Shown here: positions 1 through 8,529 of the stretch, piece after piece
Numbering within the stretch: the stretch's first letter is position 1
Layout of the letters: each line of letters begins with the position of its first letter
Notes under the pieces: generated by a model
Told to the model about the DNA's origin: nothing
Seen by the model: the letters and a program-made list of their open reading frames with translations, nothing else
The model's database searches: none
Translations under genes and position numbers: made by a program
Origin: an uncultured Clostridia bacterium
Lineage (GTDB): Bacteria; Bacillota; Clostridia; TANB77; CAG-508
Length of the DNA stretch: 47,792 bases
Assembly: GCA_934182465.1 (NCBI GenBank)
Contig: CAKPRG010000009.1
Coordinates: forward strand, 1 to 47,792
Direction: 5' to 3'

Positions 1-724
1 TTTATTAAAATTTTAATGTACAAATATTTTGCTTGGTTACTGTAAGTAGTGACCGTTTAGTATTCTAGCACCTTTCTTGTCCAAAGTCAACAATTTTTTA
101 CATTTTTTTCATATTTTTTTAATTATCTTTTAAAATTCCGTTTTAAGCATTCACTTTACAGAATTGTATTTAGCTTTTACCTGATGATTTTTATTTAATA
201 TTATATTTTATATAACAAAAGTGGACCTCATAATAATCGCAAAAAATAAAAATCCACATCTTTGTTCATCGTGCCAAGTAAAAAAGCTAACGAAAAATTG
301 CTATTATTACTAAACAAATCTTATTTTTTATTATTCTATTCTTTAAATAGTGCATAATATACAATACATAATATATTAAACTATACTCCCCTTAATTATA
401 AAATATAAAAAGCGCATTACCAATGTATAGAATTTTATATTTCTGATTATCAATATTTATTATATAAATCGATTTATAGGCAATAATAACTTTTTTAGTA
501 TAATTATATATTTTTAATTTAATTTTCATTATTTTTTCATTCTCATGATTTTAGAAGTTAAATTTGCTTGTATTATTAACTATATTTGCTATACTTTCTA
601 CTATATACCATTAATTTTCTTATAATTTTTTTATTTTGTAAACAATATTTCTTCTTTCTTTTTAATAATTATGTATATTTTAAATTTTGTAATCAATTCC
701 TATACAATAAATTTATATAAAGAA
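1..724. other. Non-coding AT-rich region at left edge
   Basis: I see no convincing gene in these bases. No frame combines length, a ribosome binding site and recognisable protein sequence. The stretch is extremely AT-rich. Its only recognisable content is a fragment of the dispersed three-hairpin repeat at 214-278, followed by the enolase terminator. The left part may be the far flank of a gene outside the window. Confidence 0.6.
214..278 (+). repeat. Fragment (copy 1) of dispersed three-hairpin repeat
   Basis: The segment starts AACAAAAGTGGAC and ends TCCACATCTTTGTTCATC followed by GTGCCAAG. These match both arms of the first hairpin and the start of the second hairpin of the longer copies at 3771-3929 and 33972-34130. 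The second and third hairpins are missing or unrecognisable here, so this is a diverged or truncated copy. It has the same orientation as the other copies and, like them, lies beyond the 3' end of a minus-strand gene. Confidence 0.7.
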
Positions 725-763
725 AAAACTTACTTTATTAACAAAATTAACAAAGTAAGTTTT
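725..763 (-). terminator. Intrinsic terminator of eno
   Basis: A perfect 12-base inverted repeat (AAAACTTACTTT at 725-736 and AAAGTAAGTTTT at 752-763) with a 15-base loop lies about 65 bases beyond the enolase stop. On the minus strand the stem is followed by a T run, as expected for a Rho-independent terminator. Confidence 0.8.
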
Positions 764-826
764 AACTAATTTATATAATATAAACAAATTATAATTTTAT
801 ATAATTATTCTATTTAGATTATATTA

Positions 827-2134
827 CTATCTTTTTAGACCATCTCTACCAGCATAAATAGCTACATCAGATAATTGATCTTCGATATTTAATAATCTAT
901 TGTATTTTGCTACTCTATCAGTTCTGCATGGAGCACCTGTTTTAATTTGTCCAGCATTTGTAGCAACAGCAACATCAGCTAATGTTGTGTCTTCTGTTTC
1001 ACCACTTCTATGTGATACAACAGCTGTCATTCCATTTTTCTTAGCTAATTCGATAGCATCTAATGTTTCTGTTAATGTTCCTATTTGATTTAATTTAATT
1101 AAAATACTATTAGATACTCCTAAGTCAATACCTTTTTGTAATCTTTTAATATTTGTAACAAATAAATCATCACCAACTAATTGGATTTTGTCTCCTAATC
1201 TTTCTGTTAATAATTTCCATCCATCCCAATCTTCTTCTGCTAATCCATCTTCAATTGAGATAATTGGATATCTGTTTACTAAATCTTCATAGAAAGCAAT
1301 CATTTCTTCTGTATTTTTTGTAACACCAATTTTCCAGAAGTGATATAATCCATCTTTTCCGATTTTTTTAGCTTCATCATACATTTCTGTAGCAGCAACG
1401 TCTAATGCTAAGCATACTTCTTCACCTGGTTTGTATCCAGCTTTTTCGATAGCTTCTACTATTAAAGCTAAAGCTTCGTCTTCGTCTTTAACATTTGGTG
1501 CAAATCCACCTTCGTCTCCAACACCTGTTGCTAATCCTTTTGATTTTAAAACTTTCTTTAAATTGTGATAAATTTCACAACACATTCTTAAGCATTCTGA
1601 GAATGTTTTTGCTCCTACTGGCATAATCATGAATTCTTGTACACTTAATGTACTATCAGCATGTTTTCCACCATTCATAATGTTCATCATTGGAGTTGGT
1701 AATACTTTTGCATTTGTTCCTCCAATATATTGATATAATTCCATTCCTAATGATGCTGCAGCTGCTTTTGCTACTGCTAAAGATACACCTAATGTTGCAT
1801 TAGCTCCTAATTTAGCTTTGTTTTCTGTTCCATCTAAATCTATTAAAGTTTTATCAAGTGTTACTTGATCATAAACATTCATACCAATGATTTTGTCTTT
1901 GATTATTGTATTTACATTTTCAACAGCTTTTAAAACACCTTTTCCTAAATATCTTGAAGCGTCTCCATCTCTTAATTCAACTGCTTCAAAACTTCCTGTT
2001 GATGCTCCTGAAGGAACCATAGCTACACCGCTAAATCCTCCTACTGTTGTTACTTCTACTTGTACTGTTGGATTTCCTCTTGAATCCAAAATTTCTAAAG
2101 CTTTAACATCTTCGATTTCTAAATATTCTTTCAT
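827..2134 (-). CDS. eno: Enolase (phosphopyruvate hydratase)
   Basis: Cytosolic glycolytic enzyme that interconverts 2-phosphoglycerate and phosphoenolpyruvate using Mg2+. The 435 residues match the usual family length of about 430. Visible motifs are SGASTG near 42-47, GGKHAD with the active-site His near 158, GDEGGF at 207-211, and the three metal ligands Asp245 (LALDVA), Glu295 (SIEDG) and Asp322 (GDDLF). The catalytic Lys347 (LIKLNQ) and SHRSGE at 374-379 are also present. The ATG at 2134 is preceded by AGGAGG at suitable spacing. The gene stands alone, with its own terminator at 725-763 and a dyad at 2167-2189 upstream. It ends in TAG. Identification is secure. Confidence 0.97.
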   Translation of the reverse strand: MKEYLEIEDVKALEILDSRGNPTVQVEVTTVGGFSGVAMVPSGASTGSFEAVELRDGDASRYLGKGVLKAVENVNTIIKDKIIGMNVYDQVTLDKTLIDLDGTENKAKLGANATLGVSLAVAKAAAASLGMELYQYIGGTNAKVLPTPMMNIMNGGKHADSTLSVQEFMIMPVGAKTFSECLRMCCEIYHNLKKVLKSKGLATGVGDEGGFAPNVKDEDEALALIVEAIEKAGYKPGEEVCLALDVAATEMYDEAKKIGKDGLYHFWKIGVTKNTEEMIAFYEDLVNRYPIISIEDGLAEEDWDGWKLLTERLGDKIQLVGDDLFVTNIKRLQKGIDLGVSNSILIKLNQIGTLTETLDAIELAKKNGMTAVVSHRSGETEDTTLADVAVATNAGQIKTGAPCRTDRVAKYNRLLNIEDQLSDVAIYAGRDGLKR

Positions 2135-2166
2135 TTTAAACCTCCTATTTAAAATACTTGTTGTTT

Positions 2167-2189
2167 TAACATTATATTTTGTAATGTTA
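2167..2189 (-). promoter_or_regulatory. Candidate eno promoter/operator dyad
   Basis: TAACATTA (2167-2174) and TAATGTTA (2182-2189) form a perfect 8-base inverted repeat 33 bases upstream of the eno start. On the minus strand a TATAAT hexamer lies inside the dyad (2171-2176), so a protein bound here would cover the -10 region. The matching -35 is weak. The regulator is unknown and the function is inferred only from position and symmetry. Confidence 0.4.
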
Positions 2190-2305
2190 GCTTTTAACTA
2201 TAGACTTTTATTAAAATCTTTTTTATAGCATTTGCATTTTATCACAGTTGTACTTCTTTTTCAAGTCTTTAATTATTATTTGAATCTATAAAATTTTTAA
2301 ATCTA

Positions 2306-2334
2306 TTGCAAATCTTATTTTTCTCTTTTATAAT
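2306..2334 (+). promoter_or_regulatory. Sigma-A promoter abutting a start codon (leaderless)
   Basis: TTGCAA (2306-2311), a 17-base spacer and a perfect TATAAT (2329-2334) form a strong housekeeping promoter. The expected transcription start, about seven bases after the -10, falls on the A of the ATG at 2341. No Shine-Dalgarno sequence precedes that ATG, so the transcript is probably leaderless. Confidence 0.7.
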
Positions 2335-2340
2335 AAGTTT

Positions 2341-3219
2341 ATGAGAAAATTAATAGTTAATAAAAAATATGATGGAAAATATCTAAATCGCTTTATTTTA
2401 GATTCTTTTCCAAATTTAAGTTCAAATCAATTATATAAGGCTTTGCGTAAAAAAGATATAAGAATTAATGGAATTAAAGTTTCAGAAAATGCAATTCTAC
2501 ATACTGGTGATGAAATTACCATATATATTGTAGATTCTATTTTAGAAAATATTCCTACTATTCCTATTATTTATGAAGATGAAAATATTTTAGTAGTAAA
2601 TAAACCAGCTGGAATTCCAGTTACAGAAACTTCTAATTCTACAATATTTTTAACTTCTATCCTAAAAAAACAATTATCAAATCTTAATTTTTTAGAGCCT
2701 TGTCATAGAATCGACCTAAATACAAAAGGTCTTGTTATTTTTGCCAAAAATCAAATTGCTCTAAATATTTTATTAGATAAGTTTAAAAACAAAGAAATAG
2801 AAAAACATTACTTAGCAAAAGTATATGGTATTCCACAAAAAAATTCTGCATTATTAAATGCCTATCTTTTTAAAGATAGTAAAAAAAGTTTAGTATACAT
2901 TTCTGACACTCCTAAAAAGGATTATTTAGAAATTTTAACTGAATATAAAATACTAGAACGCAATTTTCAAAAAAACTACAGTATTTTAGATGTTACTTTA
3001 CATACAGGTAGAACTCATCAAATTAGAGCTCATCTTTCTCATATTGGATATCCTATTATAGGTGATGGAAAATATGGAAGTAATGAAATAAATAAAAAGT
3101 TCAACAAAAAAACTCAAGAACTTTATTCTTATAAGCTAATTTTCAACTTTACATCTGATAGTAATATTTTAAATTATTTGACAGGAAAAGAAATTTCTTT
3201 ACATATAGATTTAAAATAA
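2341..3219 (+). CDS. RluA-family 23S rRNA/tRNA pseudouridine synthase
   Basis: Converts specific uridines in structured RNA to pseudouridine. The 292-residue protein has an N-terminal S4-like RNA-binding segment (about 1-65) and a catalytic domain. The family's active-site motif is HRID with catalytic Asp125, within CHRIDLNTKGLV; the usual form is HRLDxxTSG. A TGRTHQIRAHL motif follows near 215-225, and a substrate-binding GDGKYG after that. It is clearly RluA/RluC/RluD type, but the exact target site cannot be told from sequence. There is no ribosome binding site; a strong promoter ends six bases before the ATG, which suggests leaderless translation. The gene is divergent from eno and is followed by small coat-protein genes. 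Confidence 0.9.
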   Translation: MRKLIVNKKYDGKYLNRFILDSFPNLSSNQLYKALRKKDIRINGIKVSENAILHTGDEITIYIVDSILENIPTIPIIYEDENILVVNKPAGIPVTETSNSTIFLTSILKKQLSNLNFLEPCHRIDLNTKGLVIFAKNQIALNILLDKFKNKEIEKHYLAKVYGIPQKNSALLNAYLFKDSKKSLVYISDTPKKDYLEILTEYKILERNFQKNYSILDVTLHTGRTHQIRAHLSHIGYPIIGDGKYGSNEINKKFNKKTQELYSYKLIFNFTSDSNILNYLTGKEISLHIDLK

Positions 3220-3300
3220 TTTTCAAACATATTTTTGATGTTGAATTTCAAGTATAAATTTTTAAAATTTGGAAAGATTAAACCTAGGAGGTGGAAAGTT

Positions 3301-3474
3301 ATGACAAATAAAGAACTTTTATATGTAGAAGACGCCCTAGGACATGAAGAATTTATGAAAAAATGCAGTAATTTTACTGCAAATCAAATTAAGGATCTTT
3401 CTTTAGGAACTTATATTAAACAATTGGAAGAAAAACATTCACAAATGTTTGAAAAATTTTTAAATTTATTGTAA
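3301..3474 (+). CDS. Small spore-coat-like protein (57 aa)
   Basis: The ATG at 3301 is preferred over an in-frame ATG at 3235 because an excellent AGGAGG lies just before it (3286-3291) and the upstream residues look like non-coding sequence. The product is short, acidic-to-neutral and helical. It begins MTNKELLYVEDALGHE and ends in a conserved-looking KQLEEKHSQMFEKFLNLL helix. This resembles small clostridial proteins usually found beside CotF-like coat genes. The following gene, 25 bases downstream, is CotF-like, so the pair is probably co-transcribed during sporulation. Assignment rests on resemblance and context and is moderate. No sporulation promoter was recognised. Confidence 0.7.
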   Translation: MTNKELLYVEDALGHEEFMKKCSNFTANQIKDLSLGTYIKQLEEKHSQMFEKFLNLL

Positions 3475-3499
3475 AAGGAGGCACATATAATTTTATTAT

Positions 3500-3757
3500 A
3501 TGGAAACAAACATGGAAGATAAAGATTTAATGGAAAAAGAACTTTTAATCATAAAAGGTGTTTGTGATTTATATATGCATGGAGCTATTGAATCATCAAC
3601 TGCTGAAGTTCACAAAGCCTTTAAAGATGCTCTTAACGAAAGTTTAGATATTCAAAACAAAATTTATAATTTGATGTCTGAAAAAGGATGGTACAAAACA
3701 AAAGAAGCTGAACAGGCTCAAATTGATTGTGTAAAACAAAAATTTTCACAAAATTAG
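3500..3757 (+). CDS. CotF-family spore coat protein
   Basis: An 85-residue protein with the pattern of CotF-family coat proteins. It has an LMEKELLIIKGVCDLYMHGAIES core, an alanine-rich helix with a conserved ALNESL segment, and the tail MSEKGWYKTKEAEQAQI. CotF proteins are deposited in the coat of Bacillus and Clostridium spores. An AGGAGG (3477-3482) sits 17 bases before this ATG, which is longer than usual. The frame is closed by a stop at 3488, so no better start exists except an internal ATG at 3512. It follows the 57-residue coat-like gene and precedes a three-hairpin repeat. Together with dpaA at 17.6 kb it supports a spore-forming host. Confidence 0.82.
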   Translation: METNMEDKDLMEKELLIIKGVCDLYMHGAIESSTAEVHKAFKDALNESLDIQNKIYNLMSEKGWYKTKEAEQAQIDCVKQKFSQN

Positions 3758-3770
3758 TTTTTAAGTTATA

Positions 3771-3929
3771 GAACAAAAGTGGACATTATGGTAAATGCAA
3801 AAGACAAAATTTCATGCAAATGTCCACGTCTTTGTTCATCGCGCCAAGTTTTTGAAAAAAATTTGTGTGCAAAGTTTGGCGTAAGCCTTTATTTAATAGG
3901 AAGTGCAAAGCACTTTCCTATTAGATAAT
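3771..3929 (+). repeat. Dispersed three-hairpin repeat, copy 2
   Basis: This 159-base intergenic segment closely matches 33972-34130. Hairpin 1 pairs GAACAAAAGTGGACA (from 3771) with TGTCCACGTCTTTGTTC (ending 3837). Hairpin 2 pairs GCGCCAA (3841) with TTGGCG (ending about 3881). Hairpin 3 is AATAGGAAGTGC-AAA-GCACTTTCCTATT (about 3896-3923) with one bulged T. It lies between convergent genes. Preserved pairing with differing loops suggests selection for RNA structure, but a transposed non-coding repeat is equally possible. Confidence 0.75.
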
Positions 3930-3969
3930 AAAAGAACTGGCATGGATGTAATTCCACACCAGTTCTTTT
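3930..3969 (-). terminator. Intrinsic terminator
   Basis: AAAAGAACTGG (3930-3940) and CCAGTTCTTTT (3959-3969) form a perfect 11-base stem. It is flanked by A and T runs, so it can act in both directions. It ends the minus-strand gene at 4036-4455 and probably also transcripts from the coat genes. Confidence 0.8.
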
Positions 3970-4035
3970 TAAATAGGCAAAATTATTTATAGCCCTTAGA
4001 TTCACTACCAACTGCCAGTAGCAATTTAACGGTAA

Positions 4036-4455
4036 TTAGATAAACAAACTCACATTGTTTTCTTCACACCATTTTCTGTAACCATATCTCTCCAGAATAT
4101 TATTCAAGAAATCTTTATAACCTATCCTCGATAATTTTTTACGAATAAATTCCTTAAAACCATATTTCTTTTTGTATTTTTCATACTCCAAATGAATTTT
4201 ATGGTTTGAGTCATATACCCATCCATTCTTTAAGAGTACAACATGAGCAGTGTCGGATCCATCTTCCAATTTCATTGATCCATATACAAGCTCACATCCT
4301 GGTACATACATTGCAATAGCGATGGTTGTTGAAAAGCATTTACCATTGTTGTCTTCCTGTGCTAAAATACGATAAAGACTATAATTAGTTAAACTTATCC
4401 GCAACCAATCATCTGCAGTAATTACAGGTCCTACCATATTCAAATTATTCAACAT
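4036..4455 (-). CDS. Hypothetical protein with Cys-His-Asp hydrolase-like pattern
   Basis: I do not recognise the family. The 139-residue protein has GKCFSTTIAIAM (Cys near 39-41), then DTAHVVLLKNGWVYDSNHK near 69-87. The order Cys on a helix, then His and Asp on strands is that of transglutaminase- or papain-like thiol hydrolases. There is no signal peptide or membrane segment, so it is probably cytosolic. The C-terminal third is Lys/Arg/Tyr-rich and helical. The start has GGAGG at good spacing, and the gene has its own terminator (3930-3969). Base composition is visibly richer in G+C than neighbouring genes, which suggests recent acquisition. The catalytic role is an inference from residue order only. 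Confidence 0.6.
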   Translation of the reverse strand: MLNNLNMVGPVITADDWLRISLTNYSLYRILAQEDNNGKCFSTTIAIAMYVPGCELVYGSMKLEDGSDTAHVVLLKNGWVYDSNHKIHLEYEKYKKKYGFKEFIRKKLSRIGYKDFLNNILERYGYRKWCEENNVSLFI

Positions 4456-4544
4456 ACTTTTTCCTCCTGGCTTACGCCTATCAAAAATAAAACTTGCGAT
4501 AATTTGATTATAGCACCTAATTTACATAAAGTCAATTGTTAGAT

Positions 4545-6365
4545 TTATTTAAAAAATTCTTCAAATTCTTCTGCTGTTATTTTTTCTTTTTCTAATAAAG
4601 TTTGTGCAACTGCATCTAATATATCCATATGTTCTGTTAATATTTTTTGAGCTGTAATATAAGCATTATCAATTAATATTTTTATTTGATTTCCAACTTC
4701 ATCTATAACATTTTCTCCAAATATTTGTAATTCGTAAGGATCATCTACTTTTAAAGAAACTGGTCCTAAAGAATCACTCATACCATATACAGTAAGCATA
4801 TCTTTTGCAATTCCTGTTGCTACTTCTATATCGTTGCTTGCTCCAGTTGAAATTTCATTTAAAGCTATTTTTTCTGCTGCTCTACCACCCATTAAAGCTA
4901 CCATTTTTTCTAGTAATTCTGTTTTTGAAACATAAAATTTGTCTTCATTTGTTTTGTACATAGTATATCCACCAGCAACTCCTCTTGGAATTATTGATAC
5001 TTCTTTTACTTCTGTTTGTGTTTCTAAAAATTTACTTACAATAGCATGTCCTGCTTCGTGATATGCTGTTAATTTTTTATCTTTATCTGATACAACTCTA
5101 TTATGTTTTTCTAATCCAACAGTAATTTTCTTTACAGCATCTTCTATATCTAAATTTGTTATTTTTTTATGTTTTCTTCTTGTTGCAAGAATTGCAGATT
5201 CATTTAATACATTTGCAAGTTCTGCACCTGTAAATCCTGCTGTATCTCCTGCAATGCTCTTGAAATCGATGTCGTTTTCAAATTTTTTATTTTTAGCATG
5301 TAATTTTAAAATTTCTTCTCTACCATTTAAGTCTGGTGCTGGAATTGTAATTTGTCTATCAAATCTTCCTGGTCTAAGTAAAGCTTTATCTAGCATCTCA
5401 GGTCTATTTGTTGCTGCTAATACTATTATTGTTTCATTACTATCAAATCCATCCATTTCGACAAGTAATTGATTTAATGTTTGGTTATTTTCTGTTTCTG
5501 CTCCACTATTACTTGTTCTTCTAGAACCTATAGCATCTATTTCATCTATAAATATAATACATGGTGCAATTTTTTTAGCTTTTTCAAATAATTTTCTTAC
5601 TCTTGAAGCTCCAAGTCCTGCAAACATTTCTATAAATTCTGATCCACTCATAGAAATAAATGGTACTCCTGCTTCCCCTGCTATTGCTTTAGCTATTAAT
5701 GTTTTTCCAGTTCCAGGTTTTCCATATAATAAAATTCCTTTAGGAATTTTAGCTCCCATATCTAAATAAGCTTTTGGTTTTTTTAGAAAATCAACAATTT
5801 CTATTAATTCATTTTTTTCTTCATCAAGACCTGCTATATCATCAAATCTTACATCTGTTTTTTTATTTTCCTCTCCACCATAAACTTTTCCACTATCGCC
5901 AAGTCCTTGCATTTTAAACATCATTATAATTAATGCAACTAACAAAATAGTTGGTAACATAGAAAATATTGTGTCCATGATTTTTAATGCTGGGTTTACT
6001 GCTACCTGAGTTAAGTCTATTTTTAATCCTTCTTTATCTACTTTTTCTTGTACTAATTCTATAAAAGCTTGAAGATTTGGTACCAATACATTTTTTTGTC
6101 TATCTTTTTCCTCTTCTTCCCCTTTATATGTTATAGTTATTGAATTGCTACCTGTTGTCATTTTTATTTTTTCTATCTTATCTGAATTAATATCTTCTAT
6201 TAGTTCTGTATATGCTAATTCTTTTTCTTCGTTTTTAACTTTATATTGTTTTGCAATAAATATTGAGCCTATAACAACTAAAGCTATCAATATTATCAAT
6301 AATATTATTTGCCAAACTGAAATTTTCTTTTTGTCATCTTTAGGCTTTTTATTTGATTCGTCCAT
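4545..6365 (-). CDS. ftsH: ATP-dependent zinc metalloprotease FtsH
   Basis: Membrane-anchored hexameric AAA+ protease that degrades misfolded membrane proteins and short-lived regulators. The 606 residues include membrane helices near 17-37 and 133-150 around an extracytoplasmic domain. Walker A GKPGTGKT is at 215-222, Walker B IIFIDEID at 270-277, and arginine fingers at about 331 and 334. The zinc-binding HEAGH is at 436-440 and a third-ligand Asp lies in the STGASNDIE segment. The pore loop reads MFAGLGAS where most FtsH have MFVGVGAS; the aromatic Phe is kept. A ribosome binding site precedes the ATG. It is the last gene of the unit cysS-femX-alr-DUF1189-ftsH, 24 bases after DUF1189. No terminator is obvious before 4455. 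Confidence 0.97.
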   Translation of the reverse strand: MDESNKKPKDDKKKISVWQIILLIILIALVVIGSIFIAKQYKVKNEEKELAYTELIEDINSDKIEKIKMTTGSNSITITYKGEEEEKDRQKNVLVPNLQAFIELVQEKVDKEGLKIDLTQVAVNPALKIMDTIFSMLPTILLVALIIMMFKMQGLGDSGKVYGGEENKKTDVRFDDIAGLDEEKNELIEIVDFLKKPKAYLDMGAKIPKGILLYGKPGTGKTLIAKAIAGEAGVPFISMSGSEFIEMFAGLGASRVRKLFEKAKKIAPCIIFIDEIDAIGSRRTSNSGAETENNQTLNQLLVEMDGFDSNETIIVLAATNRPEMLDKALLRPGRFDRQITIPAPDLNGREEILKLHAKNKKFENDIDFKSIAGDTAGFTGAELANVLNESAILATRRKHKKITNLDIEDAVKKITVGLEKHNRVVSDKDKKLTAYHEAGHAIVSKFLETQTEVKEVSIIPRGVAGGYTMYKTNEDKFYVSKTELLEKMVALMGGRAAEKIALNEISTGASNDIEVATGIAKDMLTVYGMSDSLGPVSLKVDDPYELQIFGENVIDEVGNQIKILIDNAYITAQKILTEHMDILDAVAQTLLEKEKITAEEFEEFFK

Positions 6366-6389
6366 TACTTTACAAATTCCTTTCTTTAT

Positions 6390-7412
6390 TTATATTTCAG
6401 AGCCATCTGGTTCTGTATTTTCTTGTTCTTCTGGGGTTTTATTTTCTTTATCAGACTTTTTGTCATCATCTTCTTGTTTCTTTTCTTCTTTATTTTCATC
6501 TTTCTCTTTTTGCTCTTCTATTTCTTTAGCAACATCTTTTTGAACATCTTTTATTTTTTCTAATTCAATTTTTTGTTTAATTAAATCAGATTTAATTATC
6601 AATATTGCAGAGATCAAATAAATATATGCAATTACTAAATATACAGAATCAAAATATTGTATTGTTAATCCTGTATAGTAATTTGTTACTGTATAAATAA
6701 AACCTAACAATACAGATAAAGTTATTGAATATATAGAAATATTAAATATAGAATACGACTTTAAAGGTACTGAAACTATTTTACACATTAAAAATCCAAA
6801 TACAAATAATAATATAATGTTCATAGAAACTGAAGCTATTTCGGCTAAGTATGAGCTTATTCCAACTATTCCAAATATTGACATTCCTATTTTTGTGCTA
6901 CCATTTGCATCAATAAATTTAATTAAATCAGCTTTATTTAAAGTACTAATTTGGTTATCTTTATTTATTTCTTCATATGAAAACTCATTTAATGAATCAT
7001 TTACCTTTAGTAAAATTTTATTATTTAATAATATAATTGCATATTCTGAATCATATGCTTTATTTTTATATTCTGATAATTGTTCATTTGAAATTTCTGT
7101 TGTATTCGCAACAAATGTAAAATCAGTTTTAGCATCATAAGCTTCTTGATTTCCATTAAAATATAATTTGTTATTTTCAAAAGAAAAATCATTTAATTCT
7201 GTTTTTATATAACTTTCACCTTGCTTTATTAAAGAAATTAATCCTAAAGTTGTAATTATTGTTATTATTAAAGAAACAATCAATAATAATGTAAACATGT
7301 ACTTTATTGAAACACTTGGCTTTTCTTCTAAAAATTCACCATATTTTTCAACTTTAAATATTGCATATTTTATTCTTTTAAAAAAGTCCATTGCATTGTT
7401 ATTTTCTTCCAT
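6390..7412 (-). CDS. DUF1189-family membrane protein
   Basis: A 340-residue integral membrane protein. The N-terminus MDFFKRIKYAIFKVEKYGEF followed by a hydrophobic helix at about 33-58 is typical of DUF1189. An extracellular domain of about 110 residues follows, then several hydrophobic segments between about 165 and 265. The last 75 residues are an extremely charged Glu/Lys/Asp tail, probably cytoplasmic and disordered. The family has no established biochemical function. It starts immediately after the alanine racemase stop and 24 bases before ftsH, so co-translation with both is likely. The position beside a peptidoglycan amino-acid gene set hints at an envelope role, which is inference. 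Confidence 0.8.
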   Translation of the reverse strand: MEENNNAMDFFKRIKYAIFKVEKYGEFLEEKPSVSIKYMFTLLLIVSLIITIITTLGLISLIKQGESYIKTELNDFSFENNKLYFNGNQEAYDAKTDFTFVANTTEISNEQLSEYKNKAYDSEYAIILLNNKILLKVNDSLNEFSYEEINKDNQISTLNKADLIKFIDANGSTKIGMSIFGIVGISSYLAEIASVSMNIILLFVFGFLMCKIVSVPLKSYSIFNISIYSITLSVLLGFIYTVTNYYTGLTIQYFDSVYLVIAYIYLISAILIIKSDLIKQKIELEKIKDVQKDVAKEIEEQKEKDENKEEKKQEDDDKKSDKENKTPEEQENTEPDGSEI

Positions 7413-8526
7413 CTATATATACTCCCTTTTTATATTTTCATTTGTTTGAAGTGGTGTAATATTAAGTGTAACCTCATCATTTTCTTTTATATCTGTACCA
7501 GTAATATCGATTACACAATGATACATTCCCAGTCTTCCAATAACAGGATAAAGTTTTCCATTGATTAAAACTTTTATTTTATTATCTTTAAAAATTTTCT
7601 TAATTTCTATTAATACAGATAATATATTGTCTTTGAAAGAAAAACTATCTCTCGCATTTTTCCTATTTAGCCCATCCATATATCCTACTGGTATTATAGC
7701 TATTTTTGAATTTCTTTTTGTTTTATACTCATTACTATAACTTATATTATATCCTTTTGGTACATTTTTTATTTCAGCAATATATGTCTTAAATGTTCCG
7801 ATTTTTTTAAGTCCAGTTCCTTTTATTAAAGTTCTTCCTTGAAAAGCTGAACCTATTCTTACAGCATTCAAATACATATACTTATATTTAAAGAAAGCTG
7901 TACTTTCACAAGCATGCAACATTCCTGGATTGTATCCTGCTTTTTTTACATATTCAATAACTTTTAAAAATCTTTCAAATTGCTTTTTAGTCCATTTTTC
8001 ATCAATTGGTTTTGAAAAATGTGTATACATTCCTGAAATATAAACCATTTTATTTAATTTAAATAGTTCTATTATTTCTTCGTATTTATTGTACAAAAAT
8101 CCATATCTTCCAAAACCTGTATCTATTTTTATTTGTACTTCTATTTCTTCATTATATTTTTTGGCTAATTCTTTTGCTATTGTAAGTTCTTCTGCATTAC
8201 CTATTGTGAGTATTATATGATTTTTTATTAAGCTTTTTAATTCATTTCTATTTCTTGTTGGCGTTAGCATTAAAATTTTTTCTTGTATTCCTGCTTCTCT
8301 TAAAATTTCCGCTTCTTCAACATTTGCAACTGCTAACATTGTTACTCCATTGTTTAGTAGAATTTTTGAATATTCTACTAAACCGAAGTCCCATTCCATT
8401 TGCTTTTACAACACCAATTACTTTTACTCTTTTTCCTTCATCACTTTTTCCATATGAATTTGCTTTTTTTACAATAATTGATATATTAGCTTTTAAATCT
8501 TTTCGACTTATTTGTAATTTTTTCAT
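7413..8526 (-). pseudogene. alr: Alanine racemase, broken by one frameshift
   Basis: PLP-dependent interconversion of L- and D-alanine for peptidoglycan. Reading from the ATG at 8526, residues 1-45 end in GVVKANGMG with the PLP-binding Lys41. The frame then shifts near 8383-8387, where one extra base in ACTTCGG moves the protein into the frame that runs to 7413. Joined, the product is about 370 residues, the normal family length, and the sequence continues sensibly (GMGLGLVEYSKILLNNG). The catalytic-tyrosine region ISYSNEY, then IPVGYMDGL and GRLGMYHC, follow. No homopolymer lies at the lesion. The gene starts 3 bases after femX and abuts DUF1189. It may be a true pseudogene or an assembly error; D-alanine supply would otherwise need a second gene. 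Confidence 0.85.
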
Positions 8527-8529
8527 ACA

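Noticed and set aside
1..724. A possible riboswitch or small gene upstream of the eno terminator.
   Set aside because: I could find no conserved core, no frame with a ribosome binding site and no recognisable product, apart from the partial dispersed repeat.
3771..3929. The dispersed repeat as a classical MITE.
   Set aside because: The ends of the whole unit are not inverted repeats of each other and I see no target-site duplication. The inverted repeats are internal, one per hairpin.
6145..6543. A long open frame on the plus strand opposite ftsH and the DUF1189 gene.
   Set aside because: Its translation is hydrophobic low-complexity sequence with no ribosome binding site. It is the complement of Lys/Glu-rich codons in real genes.
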